In this document: positions 20,012-26,851 of the stretch, piece by piece | Position numbering within the stretch: position 1 is the stretch's first letter | How the letters are laid out: the number at the start of each line of letters is the position of its first letter | Position numbers and translations under genes: made by a program | DNA from: a bacterium | GTDB lineage: Bacteria > Bacillota_I > Bacilli_A > Mycoplasmatales > Mycoplasmoidaceae | Reading direction: 5' to 3' | NCBI GenBank assembly: GCA_017633835.1 | Contig: JAGBOP010000035.1 | Location: 1 to 26,851 of the forward strand | Length of the DNA stretch: 26,851 bases | Notes under the pieces: generated by a model | The model's input: only the letters and a program-made list of their open reading frames with translations | What the model was told of the DNA's origin: nothing | The model's database searches: none

Positions 20012-20139
20012 TTTAACTGTCCTTAATTCCTATTATTTTATTTGAAAATCCAAAAAATTTAAATCACGTGCAAAATCTTTCTTAATCATTTTTATTAATC
20101 AAATAAAATAAAAGGATTAGATTATAAAACAATAAAACT

Positions 20140-21255
20140 ATGAGTAAAGTAATTTGAGAATATTTTTCACTCTATATTACCAATAGTGAATATGTTAATA
20201 CTTTTCAATTTTTAACTTTAAACTATCGGTTATATTCTGCTAACTACTGATATGACAATTGTGAAGCTAATAAACATTTTTTTGGGTATTTAAAACCCCA
20301 TGAATTTTTCCCAAAATTAATTGATTTTAATCACCCTAATTCGGGATTATGAAATGATAATTTGCTTTTAATGTTACAAGATAATAGAGCATTAGCAGAA
20401 ACTATTTATGCTGATCAACAAGCATTAGTTAACATTTATGATGAAAATGGCAACATTTTACAAACTACCACGTTTGTTGATGCCATGGAAAATACGTTAC
20501 TACCAATTGTTAACTATAAAACTTTAAATAAACCTGCTCCTTACAAAATTCCTGAAAAAGAAAATAAAAGTTCGCATGATTTAAACTTAATTCAAATTGA
20601 TTTAGATGGAACTTATTTAAATTTAAGCAAAGATAAAGCAAAACTTGATGATTACATCAAGTTACTAACCATTGTGCAAGAAAAAAGCGTGGTGGTATTT
20701 AATACCCAACGAGCTTTTTTTGATACGTTTGACTACATGCTTTATTTCTTATTAAAGTATCACGAAGGATTTTATGTATGCTGTGATAATGGTACATCGC
20801 TATATCACTTTGGTTTTTACCAAGAACATATTATTTGAAATAAGATTCGTTCGCACGCTCAAAACAAGATGTTTTTACGAGCCGTACATGATAATGTTGA
20901 TCACTATAACGTCGTATTTGATGATAAACAATACTTTACTACGCCCGGAATTGAAGATGGTAAATATACAATTAATCCGCATTGAACCATTTCTTATTAT
21001 TCCAACTTTAAATGCAATAAAACGGATTTAGTAGAAGCATTTATTGATCAATATTATCCTGGTCGTATTGCTAACATCATCAACGTTGATGATAATAATC
21101 AAAGTACGATGTTCGATATTAAGTTAACAAAATCCAGCCCCAAAATCTTTAATTACACATTAAAGCAAGAAAAAAATCACTTGGAAGAAGATCCCAAAGT
21201 GATTTATTTAAAAGAATGTGAAGATTGAATTAAATACATTGAATATAACTTATAA
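20140..21255 (+). CDS. HAD-superfamily-like (Cof-type) protein with an extra N-terminal domain
   Basis: 371 residues, continuous through six or more TGA-Trp codons. Residues 1 to about 145 are an aromatic-rich region that I do not recognise. From about 148 the protein resembles Cof-type HAD phosphatases: motif I IQIDLDGTYL (nucleophile Asp154, acid Asp156), a motif II-like VVFNTQRAF (Thr189), the Cof-typical CDNGTSLYH (216-223), and a late acidic INVDDNNQST in the motif IV position. Cof HADs dephosphorylate sugar phosphates or cofactors; here the cap and C-terminal part are divergent, so activity is uncertain. It is transcribed away from the nuclease operon; a TATAAA at 20123-20128 lies close to the ATG and no Shine-Dalgarno is seen. 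It ends six bases from the convergent CBS-protein gene. Confidence 0.8.
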
Positions 21256-21261
21256 CTTTAA

Positions 21262-22659
21262 TTAGTTTTTAGCCGAAGAATTAGGATCAATTACTTGATC
21301 CTTTTTCTTTTCCTTATTTTTAGTAGTAAATAGTAGTTTAGTTAACGTACGGCAATTATTTGTTGTTAGTGGTTGATTTTTCTTTTTAACAATAAAATAT
21401 ACATTTTTGTTTAATACTGATTGTTCTCACGAAACAATAATATTTTGATCTGCTCAATAATATTGGTGTCATTGGTTGGATCATAATAATTTTAGTTTTT
21501 GGGATTTAATGAATTGATAAATACTATCATTCTGATTAATGGCATAATTTAAACCTAATTGGGATTGTAAGAAATTAGCAAACTTGACATTACTTAAAAC
21601 TCGTCAAATATTATTATCAATTTTTTCATATGGAATTAAAGTTGCTTCTTTTTCATCATGAATATCTCCAAAGATTTCTTCCATGATGTCTTCCATGCTC
21701 ACGATTCCTTCGTACACTTGTTGTTCATTACTACTTATTACAATTGCCAAGTGGACGTGTTGCAATTGCATTAACTTTAAGGTATCATCAACATTAGCAT
21801 CATCTTTTACAATTAATGGAGCTTCAGTAATATCACTTATTTTAAAGTTGTGTTCATTTTTACTTAAATTATTAGGATCTAAGTAAGGTAAGAATAATTT
21901 TAATAATGCTACACCAACTACTTGTTCCTTATTATTTAACACTGGAATACGTGAATATGGATGTTTAGTAAACATGTCATATACTTGTAAATATGACATG
22001 TCATCATGTAAATGAATAATTGAACTTTTTTGTTGAATGATTTGTTTGACTTTGAGATTTGCAAAATTAATGGAATTAGTAATTAATGATTGCGATTCAT
22101 CATCAATTACTCCTTCTTCATTCATGACTTTAGCAAGATTTTGCAATCTAGTGATGGTATTTACTTGTTCTTGCTTGTTTGGAATAATCTTGACTAAGAT
22201 TCAACTAAAAGGAAAGAACAAGTAATAGAAAATAATAAATAAATACAAGGAATATGAATAAACAAGGACCGGGTGATTCTTCGCAATTGTTTTGGGAATG
22301 GAATCACCAATTACTAAAAAGATGATGGTAATAATTCCACTGGAAATTCCTGCTCCAAAACTTTCTGCATCATTTAATCCGCATACTAAGCCCACATCCG
22401 TAAATAAGATGGTCGATAAAGCAGTAGCACCAACTGAACTTAATGTTGCTCCAATTAACAGTGAATTTAAACTAATTAAGTATTTATCGATAAAGAAATT
22501 CCCTAACAAGCACAATTTTGTTTGCTTTTTATTATTGAACTTACTTAATCATAATGACTTATCAATTAAAGTAAGTGCATTTTCTAAAGCACTAAAATAA
22601 GCATACAAAGCAGTAAGCACAATAATAATAATTGAATAGATTGCAATTTCTACTTTCAT
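21262..22659 (-). CDS. CNNM/CBS-domain membrane protein (hemolysin C/CorC-like)
   Basis: 465 residues, through several TGA codons. The N-terminal DUF21/CNNM domain has about four membrane segments: KVEIAIYSIIIIVLTALYAY with FSALENAL, SLLIGATLSSVGATAL, GIITIIFLVIGDSIPKTIAK and a C-terminal LFIIFYYLFFPFSW. A pair of CBS domains follows (YSRIPVLNNKEQVVGVALL and HLAIVISSNEQQVYEGIVSM ... MEEIFGDIHDE), then a short CorC/HlyC-like domain and a charged Lys-rich tail. Family members mediate or regulate Mg2+/Co2+ transport and are often called hemolysin. The MG146-type protein of M. genitalium is probably equivalent. It diverges from plsY across 63 bases. Its last codons contain the terminator of the opposing gene. 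Confidence 0.92.
21283..21310 (+). terminator. Terminator of the HAD-like gene, inside the CBS-protein coding region
   Basis: Stem AGGATCAA / TTGATCCT with loop TTAC, then TTTTCTTT on the plus strand. It lies 28 bases after the HAD-like stop codon but within the last codons of the convergent minus-strand gene. Confidence 0.8.
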
Positions 22660-22666
22660 AAATTAT

Positions 22667-22693
22667 TTGATTTTTATCTAGGAAATATATAAT
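22667..22693 (+). promoter_or_regulatory. plsY operon promoter
   Basis: TTGATT (22667-22672), a 15-base spacer and TATAAT (22688-22693), 30 bases before the plsY ATG. The leader is short, AT-rich and has no Shine-Dalgarno. Confidence 0.5.
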
Positions 22694-22722
22694 TTTTTAT
22701 ATTTAATAAGTATATAAAAATA

Positions 22723-23511
22723 ATGTTAGGTTTTTTATTTTTTTTAGGAATTGTCTTCTTTATTGTTGTTTCATACTTAATTGGTAGTATTCCGTTTGGC
22801 TATTTACTAGCCAAAGCTGCCCATGTTAATGTGATGAATACTGGCAGTAAAAGTATTGGAGCAACCAATGTTACTAGAGCTACGAATGGTAAATTAGGTA
22901 TCTTGACACTAACCTTTGACTTTTTAAAAGGATATTTTGCAGTCGTGTTTAGCGTGTTAATCTTTCACTTGTTAGTGCAATATAATCCGGTTTACTTTAG
23001 CCATTTATTTTGTGTCGCTTATATTTCAGCATTTTTTGTGGTGCTTGGGCATTGCTTTAGTATTTACATTAAATTCAAAGGTGGTAAAGGTATTAGCACG
23101 GGAGCAGGAGTATTATTAGCAGTAAGTCCAATTATTTTTTTAGTAGCTACAGTAGTAATTGTCATTGTGTTTGCTAGTTTTAAGATTGTTTCATTAGGAT
23201 CACTATTAGCTGCTGGAGCTTCGGGCATGGTTTGTTATATTCCGTGATTTAACTATTATTACTTGCAATTAATTAATGAAGCATATCCATACTTCCATAA
23301 TATCTATGCTTTATCAACCATTACTTACTTTAGTGTGTTAGGAACTAGCATTATTTTAATGTGCATGGTGATTATGATTATCATCAAGCACAAGGAAAAT
23401 ATTAAACGCTTAATTGATAAAAAAGAACGGATTTTTCAAATTGGTAAAGATGATAAAAATCAACAAGATTTTGTGAAAGCAAAGAAATCATGCGGAAGTG
23501 AAAGCAAGTAA
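22723..23511 (+). CDS. plsY: Acyl-phosphate glycerol-3-phosphate acyltransferase PlsY
   Basis: 262 residues with one TGA-Trp. PlsY is the membrane enzyme that transfers an acyl group from acyl phosphate to glycerol-3-phosphate, the first step of phospholipid synthesis. Conserved loops are present: YLIGSIPFGYLLAK, the G-S-x-(S/N)-I-G-A-T-N motif as GSKSIGATNVTRA, GHCFSIYIKFKGGKGIST and several membrane segments. A hydrophilic C-terminal extension of about 50 residues goes beyond the usual ~200. First gene of an operon; the downstream lspA-like frame overlaps its end. Confidence 0.95.
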
Positions 23512-24236
23512 CAGAATTTAATTGTGGATGGTTTGTTAAACGCCATCAATACATCCTTAATCACGATGATATAGGACCATTATTGTGATTAAAGTTATTA
23601 ATGCATGATGCATTTAATTGAAAATGCATTGTTTGCAAGATTGTTATTTTTTTAATCACATGTTGCTTTCTTATTCCGATTTCCTTACACTTGCAATACT
23701 GAGCATTAAGCATGACCCAGCAAGATACTGTATTAGCATCTAACTCATTAATTTCCGTCCAACCAATTGGTAATCCCGGGATTGAATTTAGTTTTTTAGC
23801 TAACCAGCAACCATGAGTGGTATTCTTTGTGGAAAGCATTACCATTATTATTGCTAGTATTTGTTTAATCTTGTGCCCTAATAACTGGTTATACATGGTT
23901 TCTATTTCCTTTGTCTTAATTGGAGGCATCATGAATACTAATTGCCGTGCTTCCATTCATGAATATTATGAAGGATCTTATTACCAATTACAACACTATT
24001 TAAATCCTGCTGATCCGCAATATCAAATTAAAAATGTAGTTATTGATTATTGGCATTTTAATACTGATAAAACCCAATATTGTATTTTTAACTTTAATGA
24101 CTGTTGTGTAATTAGTGGTGCCATTGGTTATGGATTGTTCTTATTCATTAATTTACTAATTAACTATGCTCCTTACTTATTTAAGCAAACCAAAAAAATT
24201 AATAATCAAAAAGTAAAGCAATGGAACAACAAATAA
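23490..24236 (+). CDS. lspA: Divergent prolipoprotein signal peptidase II (LspA-like)
   Basis: 248 residues from ATG 23490, which overlaps plsY by 22 bases; an alternative ATG at 23601 gives 211 residues starting just before the first membrane helix. LspA cleaves the signal peptide of diacylated prolipoproteins in the membrane. Matches: NPGIEFSFLANQQ (family N-x-GxAFS), a hydrophobic helix, ISFVLIGG, NVVIDYWHF (VVDF type) and FNFNDCCVISGA (FNxAD, second catalytic Asp, D204). The first catalytic motif GNxxDR reads MNTNCR, with Cys152 where Asp is expected, and the N-terminal DQxTK motif is not recognisable. A roughly 30-residue Tyr-rich insertion lies between the motifs. The plsY-lspA-rluD-tsaB order, similar to MG210-MG208, supports the identification. 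Activity is uncertain because of the missing Asp. Confidence 0.75.
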
Positions 24237-25141
24237 TTTTTGCTGCTTGTTATTTAGATCATAACAAAATCAGATTAGATGAATACTTAAGTAATTGCTT
24301 AAGTATTACGAGATCATTTGCTTTAAATCTAATTAAAGACCAGTTAGTATTTATTAATGATCAAGCAATTACAAAGCAAGGTACTAAATTAAGTTTTAAA
24401 GATATTATTACTATTTATCAGCAAACTAAGCAAATTGAAACAAAGACTATTCCAATTCAATTCCAAGTTATTTACGAAGATAAAGACTTAATGGTAATTA
24501 ATAAACCCCGGGGTTTATTATGCCACCCAACTAGTTTTAACGAAACAAATACTTTAGTTGCTCAACTTGGTCAATATTATTTAAAGCAAGGTTATCATTT
24601 AGACAATTTAAAAGACTTACGTAATGGGTTAGTACACCGACTTGATAAAGATACGAGTGGTTTGTTATTAGTAGCAAAAAACATTGATGTTTTTAATTTA
24701 TTAAAGCAAGGGATTGAAACAAAAGCCATCAAACGTTATTATTATGCATTAGTATGTCATCCATTTGCTAATAACGTAAAAGAATTTAGCATTGATTTGC
24801 CCCTTGATCACTTACCTAACAGCACTAAGGTTGGGATAAGTTATAGTGGTAAACAAGCAGTTACCAAAGTAAAAGTGCTGCATAATTATCAAGATTACAG
24901 TTTAGTGGAATGTGAATTATTAACGGGGCGCACGCATCAAATTCGGGTTCATTTAAGTGCAATTAACCATCCCCTTTATAATGATCCATTATATGGAACA
25001 AAAATAGATGATAATGGACAATATCTAAGTGCATATAAATTAACTTTTATTCATCCAATTACCAATCATGAATTATGCTTTACGATTCCTTTTGATTCAA
25101 TTATTGAAAATAAAATAACGGAGTTAAATCATCATGACTAA
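24221..25141 (+). CDS. rluD: RluD-family rRNA pseudouridine synthase
   Basis: 306 residues, the usual length. An N-terminal S4 RNA-binding domain (RLDEYLSNCLSITRSFALNLI ... VFINDQAITKQGTKL) precedes the catalytic domain. The signature GLVHRLDKDTSGLLLVAKN contains the catalytic Asp142, and INKPRGLLCHPT and LLTGRTHQIRVHL complete the family motifs. The enzyme converts specific uridines of 23S rRNA to pseudouridine; whether the target is the RluD or RluC site set cannot be read from sequence. It overlaps lspA by 16 bases and tsaB by eight. Confidence 0.95.
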   Translation: MEQQIIFAACYLDHNKIRLDEYLSNCLSITRSFALNLIKDQLVFINDQAITKQGTKLSFKDIITIYQQTKQIETKTIPIQFQVIYEDKDLMVINKPRGLLCHPTSFNETNTLVAQLGQYYLKQGYHLDNLKDLRNGLVHRLDKDTSGLLLVAKNIDVFNLLKQGIETKAIKRYYYALVCHPFANNVKEFSIDLPLDHLPNSTKVGISYSGKQAVTKVKVLHNYQDYSLVECELLTGRTHQIRVHLSAINHPLYNDPLYGTKIDDNGQYLSAYKLTFIHPITNHELCFTIPFDSIIENKITELNHHD

Positions 25142-25745
25142 ATCATTATTATTAAATGTAAATAGTAAATATGCGTTATATGTTAGTTTAGAAGATAAAC
25201 AAGAAACTGGTTATTTTTTACGACAAACTAACCAAGAACTAACCTCTTTCTTTGTTGAAGCATTGCAATCATTTTGTGAAATTCATCATTGCAATCCAAA
25301 TGACATTGATTGTATTTATTTTGTGAATGGACCTGGTAGTTTTACCAACATTCGGTTAAGTACTTTATTAGTAAAAACTTTATTAACCTTACATCCTAAT
25401 TTACAAGTTAAACAAACTGATTTATTAACTTTTATGATGGACCAAAAAGTTAATGAAATTGTTTATTTGCAATCAAATAAAACCACTTATTTTGTTTTGG
25501 TTCATAATAAGGAACAAATCATCGTTCCAACAACTTTAATTGATGTTAATCAATTTAACGATTATCAAGCTAAATATTTTGATTATTTAATTAAGAATGT
25601 TGATAGTCAACAAGAAATTGTTAAACAAATTGAAAATCATGACTTTAACTTAGATTTATTTAAACCAACAAGTTTAAACGAATTAAAAGCTAACTACATG
25701 AAAGATCCAAATATTACGTTAAAAAAACAACCTGATAATAAATAA
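25134..25745 (+). CDS. tsaB: tRNA threonylcarbamoyladenosine biosynthesis protein TsaB
   Basis: 203 residues. An ASKHA-fold N-terminus (LLLNVNSKYALYVSLED) and the TsaB signature VNGPGSFTNIRLS (about 64-76) are present; the C-terminal half is divergent, as usual in mollicutes. TsaB is a partner of TsaD in making t6A37 of ANN-decoding tRNAs, the substrate of MtaB encoded earlier in the window. Last gene of the plsY operon, closed by a strong terminator. Confidence 0.9.
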   Translation: MTKSLLLNVNSKYALYVSLEDKQETGYFLRQTNQELTSFFVEALQSFCEIHHCNPNDIDCIYFVNGPGSFTNIRLSTLLVKTLLTLHPNLQVKQTDLLTFMMDQKVNEIVYLQSNKTTYFVLVHNKEQIIVPTTLIDVNQFNDYQAKYFDYLIKNVDSQQEIVKQIENHDFNLDLFKPTSLNELKANYMKDPNITLKKQPDNK

Positions 25746-25755
25746 AATCAAAGAT

Positions 25756-25782
25756 AAAAGGCAGTTTCGTACTGCCTTTTTT
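25756..25782 (+). terminator. Terminator of the plsY-tsaB operon
   Basis: Ten-base perfect stem AAAAGGCAGT / ACTGCCTTTT with loop TTCGT and a T run, ten bases after the tsaB stop. Confidence 0.92.
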
Positions 25783-26041
25783 CTTTCCTATTTTGCTTCT
25801 CAATAACTAAGTTCCAACAAATTATTAAATATTTTTTGTACCCGTTAATTATTACTTAATTGGCATATTATTAAGTATCTAATTTATACCTGAATTTTGG
25901 AGTTATTATACTAAATAATTTTTAATTAAGAAAAGGTAAATTCTGTTAGGATATAAACAAATTGAATAAAAATCATATGATAAATGCAAAATAAACTAAG
26001 ACAAGAAATTTGGACAAAAATTCAAATTTGGTGTTTTTTTA
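25783..26041. other. AT-rich gene-free stretch
   Basis: No frame with recognisable coding character. A TATACT hexamer near 25905 could be a -10 remnant. Near its right end the minus strand reads TTTTGTCCAAATTTCTTGTC, which could be a former IS end, but no partner repeat is in the window. Confidence 0.5.
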
Positions 26042-26500
26042 TTACGTTTGATTTTCAAATTGGGTTGGATTCATCCAACCTAATGTTTCTTAAACTCTTA
26101 CATTATTGTGCTAATAGATGCAATCAGCGTTTGTTTGTCTTAATTATTCAAATGGCACATGTTTAATATTTAACCTGGAAATAAGTTCAGTTTTAAGAAT
26201 ACTGAATCAAAATTAAACAACTTATTATCAAGAAAATTTCAAACTCGATGCATAAATTGAATTGCATGATATTAACGAATCATTTTTTTATAAACTTTGG
26301 ATGAATAATCTGATTCATAATGAGTATGAACAATTGACAATCAAATCTATCTTTAATAGCATTAAATGAATCAAAGACTAATTTTGTTATTTTCTTGTAC
26401 TTTGAGTCTTTAAATCATAATGCTTATATTCATATTGTTAATTGATTTTGAACAATTCAATTCATTAACCTGGTTTAATGGTTTAGACATAAAAAACAAT
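26042..26500 (-). pseudogene. Decayed IS3-family transposase (OrfB C-terminal part)
   Basis: Conceptual minus-strand translation, with frameshifts and stops, follows the C-terminal order of IS3-family DDE transposases. It contains KITKLVFDSFNAIKDRFD, then VHTHYESDYSSKVYKKMI (family: HSDQGxQYTSxxY), FMHRVWNFLDNKLFNFDSVF (family: MSRxGNxxDNAxxESFF) and, near the end, NNVRV-stop-ETLGWMNPTQFENQT (family: YNNxRIQxxLxWMTPxQF). The stop is at 26042-26044. Several in-frame TAA/TAG codons and at least two frame changes exclude function. The catalytic D and E positions are damaged (HTH for HSD; NFDS for NAxxES). The upstream half of the element is absent or unrecognisable. It shows that insertion sequences once moved in this lineage. 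Confidence 0.68.
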
Positions 26501-26533
26501 AATCCTTCCTTTTTTTGAAGAATTATTGTCAAA
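26487..26533 (-). terminator. Minus-strand terminator-like hairpin
   Basis: On the minus strand, ACAATAATTCTTC pairs with GAAGGATTATTGT (one T.G pair) around an A-rich loop and is followed by a run of T. No intact minus-strand gene is seen upstream of it in the window; it may belong to the decayed element or to a lost neighbour. Confidence 0.6.
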
Positions 26534-26710
26534 TTTAAATGTCCTAGTCTAGTTTATACTTCATTACTTTTTTTGTACCTTACAATCTAATTAAATATTT
26601 AATTGATATCGCAAATTAATGATTTATATAGGATGCAAATTAAATCATTAAATTTAAATTATGTTAATATATAAATATACCAAATAAAGAAAAATAAGTC
26701 AGTTTAAAGC
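26534..26710. other. Intergenic leader with an 11-bp inverted repeat
   Basis: AT-rich DNA upstream of the last reading frame. It holds a perfect inverted repeat TTAATGATTTA (26616-26626) / TAAATCATTAA (26641-26651) with a 14-base spacer, and AT-rich hexamers around 26665-26680 that could supply a -10. No coding frame is recognised. Confidence 0.45.
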
Positions 26711-26851
26711 ATGATTAGTAAAATTTGTGTTGAGACATTAGTTTTTTGTATGTCTTGTGTTTTTCTTGGCTGTGCATCTTATCTTCTTTATCAACGAATA
26801 AGATTACTTTATTTAGATGCTCACCCTGAAAAACGAAAAAGATGTCCCATA
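26711..26851 (+). CDS. Start of a membrane protein, 3' end outside window
   Basis: An ATG frame of 47 codons stays open to the window edge. It begins with a short polar lead and one hydrophobic segment (LVFCMSCVFLGCASYLLY), then a basic stretch (QRIRLLYLDAHPEKRKRC). The hydrophobic segment contains FLGC, a poor lipobox, but hydrophobic residues continue beyond it, so a membrane anchor with a cytoplasmic basic part is more likely. No Shine-Dalgarno. Family not recognisable from this length, and coding status itself is moderately sure only. Confidence 0.4.
   Translation, partial: MISKICVETLVFCMSCVFLGCASYLLYQRIRLLYLDAHPEKRKRCPI

Noticed and set aside
20065..20075. CACGTG palindrome in the divergent intergenic region as operator
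   Set aside because: A single six-base palindrome is expected by chance, and no promoter alignment supports it.
23561..23956. 131-residue minus-strand reading frame
   Set aside because: It lies opposite the lspA-like gene, has no recognisable motifs and no ribosome binding site; it is an antisense shadow.
25984..26166. 60-residue plus-strand reading frame
   Set aside because: It is antisense to the decayed transposase and has no features of its own.
26711..26851. Lipoprotein call for the last partial gene
   Set aside because: FLGC resembles a lipobox, but hydrophobic residues continue after the Cys, as in a membrane anchor; the evidence is too weak.

Overview
The window reads as a low-GC Mollicutes (mycoplasma-type) chromosome segment in which UGA encodes tryptophan. 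Almost every long gene is broken into pieces under the standard code and becomes one continuous reading frame when TGA is read as Trp (for example uvrA, dnaE, efp, thiI and plsY). An efp - nusB - four-TM protein order resembling the M. genitalium MG026-MG028 neighbourhood, an lspA - rluD - tsaB order resembling MG210-MG208, and a dnaE - 5'-3' exonuclease pair suggest the pneumoniae/penetrans/Ureaplasma side of the class. This placement is inferred from remembered gene orders, not from a search.

Layout. (1) 2-3637, +: the C-terminal ~1211 residues of a very large, proline-rich, repeat-built protein, probably structural or cytoskeletal, ending in a clear terminator. (2) 3746-4735, +: an alpha/beta hydrolase. 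(3) 4788-8139, +: an operon of elongation factor P, NusB, a membrane protein carrying two FliM-like EIDELL motifs, and the tRNA methylthiotransferase MtaB. (4) 8178-8511: initiator tRNA-Met and tRNA-Leu(CAA), each with its own promoter and terminator. (5) 20011 down to 8512, -: a long tightly packed gene string: YqaJ-like nuclease, ThiI, NrnA-type DHH phosphoesterase, DnaE polymerase, PolA-type 5'-3' exonuclease, lipoprotein, UvrA and a small tail-anchored protein. From thiI onward most neighbours overlap by 1-23 bases, so translation is probably coupled. (6) 20140-21255, +: an unusual HAD-like protein. (7) 22659-21262, -: a CNNM/CBS (hemolysin-like) membrane protein. (8) 22723-25745, +: an operon of PlsY, a divergent LspA, an RluD-type pseudouridine synthase and TsaB, closed by a strong terminator. 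(9) 25783-26710: gene-poor DNA with a decayed IS3-family transposase on the minus strand, followed by the start of an unidentified membrane protein that runs off the window.

Functionally the window is mostly core information processing: translation factors and tRNA/rRNA modification (EF-P, MtaB, ThiI, RluD, TsaB, initiator tRNA), DNA repair and replication (UvrA, DnaE, flap exonuclease, possible YqaJ-type nuclease), RNA turnover (NrnA) and envelope biogenesis (PlsY, LspA, lipoprotein). The observations most worth a second look are the VPV/alveolin-like repeat protein at the left edge, the duplicated FliM-type EIDELL motif in a lineage not known to have flagella, the LspA-like protein with Cys where the first catalytic Asp is expected, the small tail-anchored protein coupled to uvrA, and the decayed insertion sequence at the right edge.
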